A DNA stretch of 64,000 bases from Streptomyces malaysiensis subsp. samsunensis (GTDB lineage: Bacteria; Actinomycetota; Actinomycetes; Streptomycetales; Streptomycetaceae), in the NCBI RefSeq assembly GCF_024519315.1, contig NZ_JANIIC010000014.1, forward strand, positions 1 to 64,000. Reading direction: 5' to 3'. The stretch's first letter is position 1. Every line of letters begins with the position of its first letter. The notes below the pieces were generated by a model. It was not told the DNA's origin and did not search any database. It saw nothing but the letters and a program-made list of their open reading frames with translations. Positions 17,690 to 28,347 of this stretch are shown one piece after another. The translations under genes and the position numbers were made by a program.

Positions 17690-19138
17690 TCAGCTGTCGA
17701 AGCCCAGCCCCACCTTGTCCATCGCCTTCAGCCACAGATTGCGGCGCCCGCCGTTCTCGTCGGCCCGTGTCATGGACCACTGGGTGATGCCGATGCCCGC
17801 CCAGCGCACCGGCTCCGGCGGGAAGGGCAGGGGTTTGCTGCGGACCATCTCCAGGCGGGTGCGCTCGGTGCGCTCGCCCGCGAGCAGATCGAGCATCACC
17901 TCGGCGCCGAAGCGGGTCGCCCCGACGCCCAGGCCCGTATAACCGAGGGCGTAGACCACCCTCCCCCCGTGCGCGCTGCCGAAGAACGCGGAGAAGCGCG
18001 AGCAGGTGTCGATGGCGCCGCCCCAGGCGTGGCTGAAGCGCACGCCCTCCAGCTGCGGGAAGCAGCGGAAGAAGTGCTCGGCGAGGGTGCGGTAGGTGGC
18101 GGGGTGGTGATCGTATTCGGCGCGCACCCGTCCGCCGTAGCGGTACACGACGTCGTAGCCGCCCCACAGGATGCGCTGGTCGGCGGTGAGCCGGAAGTAG
18201 TGGAAGTGGTTGGCGGTGTCGCTGAGTCCCTGCCGTCGCCGCCAGCCGATCGCGTCGAGCTGCTCCGCGGTGAGCGGTTCGGTCATCAGCGCGTGGTCGT
18301 AGACGGGCGCGATGTACGGGCGGACGCGGCGCACCAGGGAGGGAAAGGCGTTGGTGGCGAGCGCCACCTGGCGGGCGCGGACCCGGCCGTAAGGGGTGCG
18401 GACGGCCATGGCCGCCCCGCTGCTCGCCAGCCGTTCGGCCGGGGTGTGCTCGTAGATCCGTACGCCCATCTCGGCGCAGGCCCGGGCCAGGCCCCAGGCG
18501 AGTTTGGCGGGGTGCACCATGGCCACGCCCCGGCGGTCCCACAGCCCGGCGAGGAAGGTGGGCGAGTCGACCTCGGCGCGTACCGCGTCACGGTCGAGGA
18601 ATTCCTGCTCGCCGACGCCGAGTTCGGCCGCCAGCTCGGCGGCCTCGCGCAACTCCGCCACCTGGTGGGGCGCGGTGGCCACGTCGATCTCGCCGGTGCG
18701 TTCGAAGTCGCAGCCGATGCCGTAGCGCTCGACGGCGGACTCGATGGCGTCGAGGTTGTGGTGGCCGAGCCGTTCGAGTTCGGCCAGTTCATCGGGCCAG
18801 CGGGCGGCGCCGTTGCCGAGGCCGTGGGTGAGGGAGGCGGCGCAGAAGCCGCCGTTGCGCCCGGAGGCGGCCCAGCCGATCTCCTGGCCCTCGACCAGGA
18901 CCACCTCGCGGTCGGGGTCGCGCTCCTTGGCGATCAGGGCGGTCCACAGCCCGCTGTAGCCGCCGCCGACGACGAGCAGATCGCAGCGCTCCTCGCCGAC
19001 GAGGGCGGGGCGGGGGCGGGGCCGGCCGGGGTCGTCCAGCCAGTACGGCCGGTATGCGGCGTCGGCCAGGGACTTCAGGGCGGACGGGTCGGGGGCGCCG
19101 TCGCCCCCGGACGAGCGGGTCATGGCGTCCGTGGCCAT
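17690..19138 (-). CDS. FAD-dependent amine oxidoreductase, PuuB-like
   Basis: 482 residues of the DAO/gamma-glutamylputrescine oxidase type. The dinucleotide fold VGGGYSGLW is at 57-65 with Glu83 at the end of beta-2, and the C-terminal FAD contact is GYTGLGVGATRFG. The enzyme family oxidises a primary amine such as gamma-glutamylputrescine to an aldehyde with release of ammonia and H2O2. It is the last gene of the uptake operon, 5 bases after the permease stop, with AGGAG before ATG 19138. A product aldehyde would be taken by the aldehyde dehydrogenase at the operon head. No gamma-glutamylputrescine synthetase is in the window, so a free polyamine substrate is also possible. Confidence 0.88.
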   Translation of the reverse strand: MATDAMTRSSGGDGAPDPSALKSLADAAYRPYWLDDPGRPRPRPALVGEERCDLLVVGGGYSGLWTALIAKERDPDREVVLVEGQEIGWAASGRNGGFCAASLTHGLGNGAARWPDELAELERLGHHNLDAIESAVERYGIGCDFERTGEIDVATAPHQVAELREAAELAAELGVGEQEFLDRDAVRAEVDSPTFLAGLWDRRGVAMVHPAKLAWGLARACAEMGVRIYEHTPAERLASSGAAMAVRTPYGRVRARQVALATNAFPSLVRRVRPYIAPVYDHALMTEPLTAEQLDAIGWRRRQGLSDTANHFHYFRLTADQRILWGGYDVVYRYGGRVRAEYDHHPATYRTLAEHFFRCFPQLEGVRFSHAWGGAIDTCSRFSAFFGSAHGGRVVYALGYTGLGVGATRFGAEVMLDLLAGERTERTRLEMVRSKPLPFPPEPVRWAGIGITQWSMTRADENGGRRNLWLKAMDKVGLGFDS

Positions 19139-19143
19139 GGTTC

Positions 19144-19941
19144 TCAGCTCCTCTTGCGGCGGGCGCCGGCCAGTTGGCCGACGAGTACGCACAGCACCGC
19201 GACGGCGAACATCGCCGTTCCGATCACATTGATCTGCACGGGCGTGCCGCGCTGCGCGGATCCCCAGACGAACATGGGGAAGGTCACGGTCGAGCCGGCG
19301 TTGAAGTTGGTGATGATGAAGTCGTCGAAGGAGAGCGCGAAGGACAGCAGCGCGCCCGCGGCGATGCCGGGCGCGGCGATCGGCAGGGTGACGCGCAGGA
19401 AGGTCTGCGCCGGGGAGGCGTAGAGGTCCTGGGCGGCCTGTTCCAGCCGGGGGTCCATGGACATCACCCGTGCCTTGACGGCCGTCACCACGAAGCTCAG
19501 ACAGAACATGATGTGGGCGATGAGGATCGTCCAGAAGCCGAAGTCCACGCCCATGTTGAGGAAGAGGGTGGCCAGCGAGGCGGCCATGACGACCTCGGGC
19601 ATCGCCATCGGCAGGAAGATCAGGCTGTTGACCGCGGGCCGGGCCCGGAAGCGGTAGCGGGCCAGCGCGAAGGCGATCATCGTGCCGAGGACAGTCGAGC
19701 CGATCGTCGCCCATACGGCGATCTTCAGGCTGAGCGAGAGCGAGCCGCACAGGTCGGCGACGCCGCACGGATCGGTCCACGCGTCGGTGGAGAACCGCTG
19801 CCATTCGTAGTTGAAGCGGCCGTTGGGCTTGTTGAAGGAGAAGACCAGGACGACGACGTTGGGCAGGATCAGATATGCGAGGGTGCCGATCCCCGCGATG
19901 ATCACCAGGTTCCGCCGTATCCAGCGAGTCAGGGCCGTCAC
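19144..19941 (-). CDS. polyamine ABC transporter permease, PotC-like
   Basis: 265 residues with six membrane segments and the cytoplasmic EAA loop (EQAAQDLYASPAQTFLRVTL) that docks on the ATPase. Family: binding-protein-dependent permease of the spermidine/putrescine group. The GTG start at 19941 overlaps the preceding permease stop by 4 bases (GTGA), so the two permeases are translationally coupled and should form a heterodimer. Confidence 0.92.
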   Translation of the reverse strand: MTALTRWIRRNLVIIAGIGTLAYLILPNVVVLVFSFNKPNGRFNYEWQRFSTDAWTDPCGVADLCGSLSLSLKIAVWATIGSTVLGTMIAFALARYRFRARPAVNSLIFLPMAMPEVVMAASLATLFLNMGVDFGFWTILIAHIMFCLSFVVTAVKARVMSMDPRLEQAAQDLYASPAQTFLRVTLPIAAPGIAAGALLSFALSFDDFIITNFNAGSTVTFPMFVWGSAQRGTPVQINVIGTAMFAVAVLCVLVGQLAGARRKRS

Positions 19942-20989
19942 ACCAGGTCCTCCGTCCCGGACTTGCGGATGTAGACGGTGACCATCGTGAGGATGGCCGC
20001 CATGAGGATGAAGGACATCGCCGCCGCCGTCGGATAGTCCAGCACCCGCAGGAACTGCGACTGGATGACGTTGCCGATCATCTTCTGGTCGGTGGAGCCC
20101 AGCAGTTCGGCGTTGATGTAGTCGCCCGCGGAGGGGATGAAGGTGAGCAGCGTGCCCGCGACGACGCCCGGCATGGACAGCGGGAAGGTCACCTTCCGGA
20201 AGGTGGTGAAGGGCCGGGCGTAGAGGTCCCCGGCGGCCTCGTGCAGCCGGGGGTCGATGCGCTCCAGGGAGGTGTAGAGCGGCAGGATCATGAAGGGCAG
20301 GAAGTTGTACGTCAGCCCGCAGACCACCGCGAGCGGGGTGGCCAGCACCCGCTGCCCCTCGGTGATCCCCAGATAGCTGGTGACGTCCAGGATGTGCAGC
20401 GAGTTCAGCACGCCCACCACCGGGCCGCTGTCGGACAGGATGGTCTTCCAGGCGAGGGTGCGGATCAGGAAGCTGGTGAAGAACGGCGCGATGACCAGGA
20501 TCATCACCAGGTTGCGCCAGCGGCCCGCCCGGAAGGCGATGAGGTACGCGAGCGGATAGCCGAGCAGCAGGCACAGCACGGTGGCGGTGGCGGCGTAGAG
20601 CACCGAGCGCAGGAACTGCGGGTAGTACTCGCTCAGCGCGTCCCAGTAGGTCTGGAAGTGCCAGGTGACCTTGAAGCCCTCTTCGAGGGAGCCGGTCTGG
20701 ACGGAGGTCGACGCCTGGTAGATCAGCGGCGCGGCGAAGAAGATCAGCAGCCAGAGGATGCCGGGGAGCAGCAGCCAGTAGGGCACCAGCCGCTTGCGGA
20801 CCGCGGGCTTGATCAGGGGCGGCTTCTGTACGGGCCCGGCGTCCGGCGCGGTTTCGGGAGCGGCCGTAACCGACCCCCCTGCCCGCTCGGTCCCGGCGCG
20901 CTCCGACGCGCGGGCTTCCCTCGTCACTGCTCGCTCCTTCGTCGCTGCGCGGCTCCTCAGTCCAGCCCACGCGGCGCGCCGGGACACGC

Positions 20990-20993
<4 letters not shown>
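19938..20993 (-). CDS. polyamine ABC transporter permease, PotB-like
   Basis: 351 residues. An unusual 65-residue charged, Ala/Arg-rich N-terminal tail precedes the six membrane segments; the EAA loop reads HEAAGDLYARPFTTFRKVTF. The ATG at 20993 overlaps the ATPase stop by 4 bases (ATGA). The tail may be an artefact of start choice, but the tight coupling to the ATPase gene supports the upstream ATG. Confidence 0.91.
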
Positions 20994-22141
<1,148 letters not shown>

Positions 22142-22162
22142 GACGGTGCGCTTCCTCGCTTG

Positions 22163-23410
22163 TCAGGCTCCGGTGAGCTTGGCGAACTTGTCCTCGAATG
22201 CCGTCTCTTCCTTGCTCGAGAGCGAGCGGAAGGCGTGGGACTTGGCGACCATCTCCTCGTCCGGGAGGATCAGCGGGTTGTCCGCCAGCGCCTTGTCGAT
22301 CTTCGCGAGCTCCTCGCGCACCCCGTCGACCGGGCAGACGTAGTTGATGTAGGCGGCGATCTTCGCGGCGACCTTGGGCTCGTAGAAGTAGTCGATGAGC
22401 CGTTCGGCGTTCCTCTTGTGGCGCGCCTTGTTGGGGACCAGGAGGTTGTCCGTGGCCGTCATATAGCCGGCGTCGGGGATCGTGAACTCGATCTCGGGGT
22501 TGTCCGCCTGGAGCTGGATCAGGTCCCCGGCCCAGGCCATACAGGCGGCGATGTCGCCCTTGGTGAGGTCGCCGGTGTAGTCGTTGCCGGTGAAGCGGCG
22601 GACCTGGCCCCGGTCGGACGCCTTCTGGAGGCGGGCGATGGCGGCGTCGTAGTCGTCGGCGGTGACCGTCTCGGGGCGCTTGCCCATGTCCAGGAGGGTC
22701 AGCCCGACGGTGTCGCGCATCTCGGTCAGCAGCCCGACCCGGCCCTTGAGCTTGGGGTCCTCCAGCAGCTGGGAGACGGAGGTGACCTTACGGCCGCCGG
22801 TGGCCTTCTTGTTGTACGCGATGACGGCGGGGATGCCGCTCCATGCGTAGGAGTGGGCGCGACCCGGGTCCCAGTCCGGAGTGCGAAAGGATTTCGCCAG
22901 GTTGGTGAAGGCATGGGGCAGCTGCGCGGGATCCAGCGGCTGTATCCAGCCGAGCCGGATCATCCGGGCGGCCAGCCAGTCGGTGACGCAGATGAGGTCG
23001 CGGCCGGTGTCCTGGCCCGCGGCGAGCTGCGGCTTGATCTTGCCGAAGAACTCGACGTTGTCGTTGATGTCCTCGGTGTACTTGACCTTGATGCCGGTGC
23101 GGCGGTGGAACTCGTCGAGCGTCGGATGGCGGTTGCCCTTGCCGACGTCTATGTACTCGGTCCAGTTGGAGAAGTTGATCCTCTTCTCCTCGGCGGAGTG
23201 GTCGTCGGACGCGTTGTCCACCTCGGTACGTCCCGCCGGCGGGATACCGCAGCCGCCGAGCGCCCCGAGCCCGCCGACGGCGATCGCCCCGGCGCCACCC
23301 GCACGCAGCAGGGAGCGGCGGGTGAGTGCCATACGGCCGCTGGTCAGGGAGCGCCGTATCGCGGCGATCTGCGGTGGGGACAGGCTCTCGGCCTCGTGCC
23401 GTTCTTCCAT
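22163..23410 (-). CDS. polyamine ABC transporter substrate-binding lipoprotein, PotD-like
   Basis: 415 residues. The N-terminus has a twin-arginine motif RRSLLRAGG from residue 31 and a lipobox LGGC with Cys54, so export is probably by Tat and the protein is lipid-anchored. A spermidine/putrescine-binding fold follows (INFSNWTEYID, then YTEDINDN). ATG 23410 with AAAGG upstream is preferred; a longer frame exists but lacks a ribosome-binding site. It lies 21 bases before the ATPase gene and downstream of an aldehyde dehydrogenase. Confidence 0.92.
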   Translation of the reverse strand: MEERHEAESLSPPQIAAIRRSLTSGRMALTRRSLLRAGGAGAIAVGGLGALGGCGIPPAGRTEVDNASDDHSAEEKRINFSNWTEYIDVGKGNRHPTLDEFHRRTGIKVKYTEDINDNVEFFGKIKPQLAAGQDTGRDLICVTDWLAARMIRLGWIQPLDPAQLPHAFTNLAKSFRTPDWDPGRAHSYAWSGIPAVIAYNKKATGGRKVTSVSQLLEDPKLKGRVGLLTEMRDTVGLTLLDMGKRPETVTADDYDAAIARLQKASDRGQVRRFTGNDYTGDLTKGDIAACMAWAGDLIQLQADNPEIEFTIPDAGYMTATDNLLVPNKARHKRNAERLIDYFYEPKVAAKIAAYINYVCPVDGVREELAKIDKALADNPLILPDEEMVAKSHAFRSLSSKEETAFEDKFAKLTGA

Positions 23411-23476
23411 AAGCTGTGCCTTTCGAGGGTGTCGGCCGGTGGGGCCGGCCGAGGCCACGCGGAGGTGGCCGCACAT

Positions 23477-24997
23477 TCAGGTCTGTCGGTCCCCGAAGAC
23501 CGTGCGGTGCCAGTCCTTGCGGACCACCGCGGTGTTGTCGAACATCACATGCTTGACCTGCGTGTACTCCTCGAAGGAGTACGCCGACATGTCCTTGCCG
23601 AAGCCGGACGCCCGCACACCGCCGTGCGGCATCTCGCTGATGATCGGGATGTGGTCGTTGATCCAGACGCAGCCCGCCCGGATCTCGCGGGAGGCGCGGC
23701 CCGTCCGGTAGACATCGCGGCTCCAGGCGGAGGCGGCGAGGCCGTACGGGGTGTCGTTGGCGAGCGCGATGCCCTCGTCGTCGCCGTCGAAGGGGAGGAC
23801 GACCAGGACCGGGCCGAAGATCTCGGACTGGACGATCTCGCTGTCCTGGGGCGCGCCGGTGATCAGCGTGGGCCGGTAGTAGGCGCCCTTGGCGAGGTCG
23901 CCGCCCGGGGCTTCGCCGCCGGTGACGACGGTGGCGTAGCCGCGGGCCCGGTCCACGAAGCCCGCCACCCGGTCGCGCTGGCGGTGGGAGATCAGCGGGC
24001 CCAGGTCGGTGTGCGGATCGAAGGGGTCGCCGAGCCGTACGGACGCCATGAGATCGGCGACGGCGGCCACGAACGCGTCGTACAGCGGGCGCTGCACATA
24101 CGCGCGGGTGGCCGCGGTGCAGTCCTGTCCGGTGTTGATCAGCGCGCCCGCGACGGCACCGTGCGCGGCGGCCTCCAGATCCGCGTCGTCGAAGACGACG
24201 AAGGGCGCCTTGCCGCCGAGTTCGAGGTGGATCCGCTTGACGGTGGAGGTGGCGAGTGCGGCGACCCGCTTGCCGACCGCCGTCGATCCGGTGAAGGAGG
24301 TCATCGCCACGCCGGGGTGGGAGACCAGATGCTCGCCCGCCCCGGGGCCGGTGCCGCTCACCACGTTGACGACACCGTCCGGGAGGCCCGCCTCCGTGGC
24401 CGCCTGCGCGAACATCAGCGAGGTCAGGGGCGTCAGTTCGGCGGGCTTCAGCACGATGGTGTTGCCCGCGGCGATGGCCGGGAGGACCTTCCACGCCGCC
24501 ATCTGGAGGGGGTAGTTCCAGGGGGCGATGGAGCCGACGACGCCGATGGGCTCACGGCGGACGTACGAGGTGTGGTCACCGCTGTACTCGGCGGCGGCCT
24601 TGCCCTCCAACTGGCGGGCTGCGCCCGCGAAGAAGGCGGTGTTGTCGATGCTGCCGGGCACGTCGAACTCGGTACTGAGCTTGATCGGCTTACCGCATTG
24701 CAGCGACTCGGCGTGGGCGAGGTCGTCCGCCCGCTCGGTGAGCGCCGCGGCGAAGCGGTGCATCGCGTCGGACCGCTCACCGGGGGTGGCGCCCGCCCAC
24801 TCGGGGAAGGCGGCCTCGGCCGCGGCCACGGCGGCGTCGACATCGGCCGCGCCCGCGAGCCGATAGCCGAACACCTGCTCACCGGTGGCCGGGTCGACGA
24901 CCGGGTGCGTCTCCTCGGAGCCGCCCTGGCGCAGACGGCCCGCGATGTACTGGGCACCGTCGGCGAACCGCTCCGTCACGTCGAACCGCTGATCCAT
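23477..24997 (-). CDS. aldehyde dehydrogenase, gamma-aminobutyraldehyde type
   Basis: 506 residues. The general base is Glu259 in LELGGK and the catalytic cysteine is Cys293 in NTGQDCTAATR, the sequence seen in PuuC/PatD-like enzymes. It would oxidise the aldehyde made from putrescine, or from its gamma-glutamyl form, to the acid. It is the first gene of the six-gene operon that continues with the binding protein, ATPase, two permeases and the FAD amine oxidase. Two Lrp-like boxes lie 90-140 bases upstream of ATG 24997. Its neighbours tie it to polyamines rather than to a general detoxifying role. Confidence 0.9.
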   Translation of the reverse strand: MDQRFDVTERFADGAQYIAGRLRQGGSEETHPVVDPATGEQVFGYRLAGAADVDAAVAAAEAAFPEWAGATPGERSDAMHRFAAALTERADDLAHAESLQCGKPIKLSTEFDVPGSIDNTAFFAGAARQLEGKAAAEYSGDHTSYVRREPIGVVGSIAPWNYPLQMAAWKVLPAIAAGNTIVLKPAELTPLTSLMFAQAATEAGLPDGVVNVVSGTGPGAGEHLVSHPGVAMTSFTGSTAVGKRVAALATSTVKRIHLELGGKAPFVVFDDADLEAAAHGAVAGALINTGQDCTAATRAYVQRPLYDAFVAAVADLMASVRLGDPFDPHTDLGPLISHRQRDRVAGFVDRARGYATVVTGGEAPGGDLAKGAYYRPTLITGAPQDSEIVQSEIFGPVLVVLPFDGDDEGIALANDTPYGLAASAWSRDVYRTGRASREIRAGCVWINDHIPIISEMPHGGVRASGFGKDMSAYSFEEYTQVKHVMFDNTAVVRKDWHRTVFGDRQT

Positions 24998-25086
24998 CGC
25001 GCTCTCCTCCGCCGGTCCGCCCCGAAAGAGGCGCGGCGTAGCTCCAACCGGAATCGAAGGCCGATCCTGACAGAGAGACTCCGCAT

Positions 25087-25136
25087 CAACAAGGGATTCC
25101 GTTGTTGCTTTTTGGTTTCGCGACGGATTCAGTGCT
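25087..25136. promoter_or_regulatory. two Lrp/AsnC-like boxes upstream of the polyamine uptake operon
   Basis: CAACAAGGGATTCCGTTGTTG (imperfect palindrome, 25087-25107) and CGACGGATTCAGTGCT (25121-25136) share the core GGATTC, at 25094 and 25125, exactly 31 bases apart, about three helical turns. The second copy is nearly the same as the box between lrp and the other aldehyde dehydrogenase (31235-31250). The gap 24998-25327 shows nothing else recognisable. Confidence 0.72.
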
Positions 25137-25327
25137 CAGAGTGGCTCTGGCGTCACCGTTTCCGAGCCGGATTCGGGTCCTGGCTACGGGATCCGGACTG
25201 CGGGATGGGGCGGCCGGGGCCGGAGCGGTGGGAGCGGCCCGGGGGCCGATCGCGCCGCTGGAGACGATGGAAGGCGGCTGGAGGTGCTGGGAGACCCAGG
25301 AGAAATACGGGAGACGCCGGAAGCGCG

Positions 25328-26359
25328 TCAGCGGCTGATATCGGCGGGCGAGAGCACCTTCGCGGCCGAGACATCGGCATAGCCCGGATCGTCGTCCCCG
25401 TCCGAACCGTCGTCCCCGGTGGCTATATAGACAAAGATCATGACGACGCTCACCACCACGGCGACCGCGCCGAGGATCACCCCGGCGAGCGCGGAACCCC
25501 CGTTGGTCGCCTCACCGCTTTTCGCCCTGGAGCGGCCGAGCACCCCGAAGATGATCGCGAGCACACCGAGGACGATGCCGAGCACGATGCTCGCGAAGAG
25601 GACCAGGCCGATGATGCCGAGCACGAGGGCGGCCGTGCCATGGCCGTTGTTCGGCACATACGTCCCGCCCGGCCAGCCCTGGCCGTACGCCCCTCCGGGA
25701 TAGCCGGTGCCGGGATAGCCGGTGCCCGGGTAACCGGAGCCGGGGTAACCCGTGCCCTGGTAGGCGGTGGCCGGGTAGCCGTAGCCGGGGTGGCCCGGCG
25801 CCCCTCCGTACGGGGCGGGCCGCCCGTGGGGCGTCTGCTGCCCGTAGCCGGTCTGGGCGTGCCCGGCCGACGCGTATCCGGTCGGCGCGTACCCGGGCGC
25901 GTAGCCCGCGGGGCTGTACGGACCGGCCTGGTACGCGCTGGGCGTGCCAGGGCCGGTCGGCGCGGGCGGCGGAGGCGGCACCGCGCCCGGCGGGGTCACC
26001 GGGCCCCGTGGCCGCGCGGCGCTCGGCGGGGGCGGCGGAGGGGGCGGGAGCGTCGGGCCCGGCATGGCGGGGTGGGAGGTGAGGGTCGGCTGCTCGGCCA
26101 CCGGGTGCCGCGGAGCGGGATTCTCCGGTTCGCCCACCGCCCGGCCCGTCGCCTTGTCCATCGCCTTGTCCGTCGCGTGTTCCGGCGCCGCGCCCTGGTC
26201 CGCCGCGCCGTTGCCCGTCCGACTGTTCTCCATTTTCTCCATCGCGACCCGCTGCGCCGGCGGAGCCCAGGGATCGCGGTCGAGCGGCTCGGGCTGCCTC
26301 GGCTGCCCGGGTCGCCGCGTCACATCCTGCGGCTCGGACGGTTCGCGCTGGTCGGCCAT
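25328..26359 (-). CDS. proline/glycine-rich DUF4190-type membrane protein
   Basis: 343 residues from ATG 26359, which has GGGGAG directly upstream. A long disordered N-terminal part carries a poly-proline run and a tandem GYPGT/S pentapeptide repeat (near residues 195-220), followed by two membrane segments (TAALVLGIIGLVLFASIVLG and the GVILGAVAVVVSV helix) and a short acidic tail. This plan is common to Streptomyces DUF4190 proteins, whose role is unknown. The repeat is encoded by near-identical DNA and is likely to vary in copy number between strains. No operon partner. Confidence 0.85.
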   Translation of the reverse strand: MADQREPSEPQDVTRRPGQPRQPEPLDRDPWAPPAQRVAMEKMENSRTGNGAADQGAAPEHATDKAMDKATGRAVGEPENPAPRHPVAEQPTLTSHPAMPGPTLPPPPPPPPSAARPRGPVTPPGAVPPPPPAPTGPGTPSAYQAGPYSPAGYAPGYAPTGYASAGHAQTGYGQQTPHGRPAPYGGAPGHPGYGYPATAYQGTGYPGSGYPGTGYPGTGYPGGAYGQGWPGGTYVPNNGHGTAALVLGIIGLVLFASIVLGIVLGVLAIIFGVLGRSRAKSGEATNGGSALAGVILGAVAVVVSVVMIFVYIATGDDGSDGDDDPGYADVSAAKVLSPADISR

Positions 26360-26470
26360 GGAGCTCCCCACAAAGACGTTCGCCCATGCTACGGCCTATG
26401 GCGAGGCTGTCGGCGCCACACAATACGATGACCGGAACCCGCCATCGGCGGGCGTCTCCCGGAGGTTTTG

Positions 26471-27493
26471 TTGACCGATCTGACCACCTTCATCGCCGGG
26501 CTGCCCAAGGCGGAGCTCCATGTGCACCACGTGGGATCCGCCTCACCGCGCATCGTGGCCGAGCTGGCCGCCCGCCACCCCGACTCCAAGGTGCCCACCG
26601 ATCCCGAGGCCCTCGCCGACTACTTCGTCTTCCGGGACTTCGGGCACTTCATCGAGATCTATCTCTCCGTGGTGGACCTGATCCGCGACGCCGAGGACGT
26701 CCGGCTGCTGACCTTCGAGGTCGCCCGCGACATGGCCCGGCAGAACATCCGCTACGCCGAGCTGACCGTCACGCCCTTCAGCTCGACCCGGCGCGGCATC
26801 CCGGACACCGCCTTCGTCGAGGCGATAGAGGACGCCCGTAAGGCGGCCGAGTCGGAGTTCGGCACGGTGCTGCGCTGGTGCTTCGACATCCCCGGCGAGG
26901 CCGGTCTCGAGGCCGCGGAGGAGACCACCCGGATCGCCTGTGAGCTGGGCCCCGAGGGGCTGGTCGGCTTCGGCCTCGGCGGCCCGGAGATAGGGGTGCC
27001 GCGCCCCCAGTTCAAGCCGTACTTCGACCGGGCCATCGCCGCCGGGCTGCACAGCGTGCCGCACGCGGGCGAGACCACCGGGCCGCAGACGATCTGGGAC
27101 GCCCTCACCGAGCTGCGGGCGGAGCGCATCGGCCATGGCACCAGCGCCGCGCAGGACCCGAAGCTGCTCGCCCATCTCGCGGAGCACCGCATTCCGTTGG
27201 AGGTCTGCCCGACCTCCAACATCGCCACGCGCGCCGTCGCCACACTCGCCGAGCACCCGCTGAAGCAGATGGTCGAGGCCGGGGTGTTCGTCACGATCAA
27301 CAGCGACGACCCGCCGATGTTCGGCACCGACCTCAACACCGAGTACCAGGTCGCGGCCCAGCTGCTGGATCTGGATGCGGCGGGCGTCGCGGCCCTCGCG
27401 AAGAACGCCGTCGAGGCGTCCTTCCTGGACGCCGAGGGCAAGGCGCGGCTCTCGGCGGAGATCGACGCCTACACCGTCATCGCCGGCCGATGA
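26471..27493 (+). CDS. adenosine deaminase family protein
   Basis: 340 residues, metal-dependent amidohydrolase of the adenosine/AMP deaminase group. Zinc ligands are visible in HVHH near residue 16, HAGET (base and ligand), HGTS, and the aspartates of NSDDP. The first motif reads HVHHVGSAS instead of the usual HxHLEGS, so substrate preference may differ from classical adenosine deaminase. The TTG start at 26471 lies 5 bases after GGAGG; a TTG three bases earlier is too close to it. Its stop overlaps the glycerophosphodiesterase start (ATGA), so the two genes are co-translated. Confidence 0.88.
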   Translation: MTDLTTFIAGLPKAELHVHHVGSASPRIVAELAARHPDSKVPTDPEALADYFVFRDFGHFIEIYLSVVDLIRDAEDVRLLTFEVARDMARQNIRYAELTVTPFSSTRRGIPDTAFVEAIEDARKAAESEFGTVLRWCFDIPGEAGLEAAEETTRIACELGPEGLVGFGLGGPEIGVPRPQFKPYFDRAIAAGLHSVPHAGETTGPQTIWDALTELRAERIGHGTSAAQDPKLLAHLAEHRIPLEVCPTSNIATRAVATLAEHPLKQMVEAGVFVTINSDDPPMFGTDLNTEYQVAAQLLDLDAAGVAALAKNAVEASFLDAEGKARLSAEIDAYTVIAGR

Positions 27494-28179
27494 GGGCGGC
27501 GGGGGCGGGATGTATTCCGATCGGCCACCGCGGCGACCCCTATGTGTGCCGTGAGAACACCCTGCCCTCCCTCCGCTCCGCGGCGCGCGCGGGGGCGGGC
27601 GCGGTCGAGATCGACGTACGGCTGACCCGCGACGGTGTACCGGTGCTGCTCCACGACGCCACGCTGAAGCGGCTGTGGGGCCATGACCGGCCGCTGTCCG
27701 GACTGACCGCCGACGAGGTGCGGCGGCTGACCGGCGGGGGCGTGCCGACCCTGCGCGAGGCCCTCGCGTGCGCCGACTCCACCCGGCTGCTGATCGATCT
27801 GCCGGACGCGTCGGCCGCGCCCGCCGCCGTGGCCCAGGTGCGGGAGAGCGGGGCGGGCGATCGGGTGTACTACTGCGGCGCCCTGGCCGCCCTGCACGCC
27901 GTGCGCCGCGCGGATCCGGACGCCGAGATCGCGCTGACCTGGACCACGCTCGCCCCGCCGCGTCCGGCGCTGCTGGCCGCGCTGCGCCCCCGCTGGCTCA
28001 ACTACCGCTTCGGACTGGTCTCCCGGGAGCTGGTCGCCCGCCATCACACCGACGGGCTGCTGGTCTCCGCCTGGACCGCGGACACCCGGCGGTCGATGTC
28101 CCGGCTGGCGCGGGCGGGCGTCGACGCGATCACCACCAACCGGGTCGGCGCCCTGGCGACCCTGCTGCTGAGCGGCTGA
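27490..28179 (+). CDS. glycerophosphodiester phosphodiesterase
   Basis: 229 residues, compact GDPD/UgpQ type with a TIM-barrel. The catalytic GHRG is near residue 12, the ENT acidic pair follows, and VEIDVRLTRDG and LLHD supply further metal and catalytic residues. It hydrolyses glycerophosphodiesters to glycerol-3-phosphate and an alcohol. There is no signal peptide, so it is cytoplasmic. The ATG overlaps the deaminase stop by 4 bases. Confidence 0.9.
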   Translation: MRAAGAGCIPIGHRGDPYVCRENTLPSLRSAARAGAGAVEIDVRLTRDGVPVLLHDATLKRLWGHDRPLSGLTADEVRRLTGGGVPTLREALACADSTRLLIDLPDASAAPAAVAQVRESGAGDRVYYCGALAALHAVRRADPDAEIALTWTTLAPPRPALLAALRPRWLNYRFGLVSRELVARHHTDGLLVSAWTADTRRSMSRLARAGVDAITTNRVGALATLLLSG

Positions 28180-28186
28180 TCGCGTA

Positions 28187-28347
28187 CTCGGCGGCTGCCC
28201 CTCAGTGGCTGTGTGCCTCTCAGTGGCTGCGTGCCTCTCAGCAGCTGTACGTGTGCTCAGCGGCCGTACGCGTGCTCGGCGGCTGATCCGCTCGGTGGCC
28301 GGGTGTGTACTCGGCAGCTGTACGTGCGCTCAACGGCCGCTCGCGCG
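28187..28347. repeat. degenerate 18-19-bp tandem repeat array
   Basis: Nine copies of a CTCRGYGGCTGYRYGTG-like unit begin at 28187, 28201, 28219, 28237, 28256, 28275, 28291, 28310 and 28329, mostly 18-19 bases apart. The array fills the convergent gap between the GDPD gene and the lipoprotein gene and runs a few codons into the 3' end of the latter. Confidence 0.75.

Noticed and set aside
19138..19804. N-terminal extension of the FAD oxidoreductase through the permease gene
   Set aside because: The open frame continues upstream, but it is a shadow of the permease. The ATG at 19138 has a good ribosome-binding site and matches the family.
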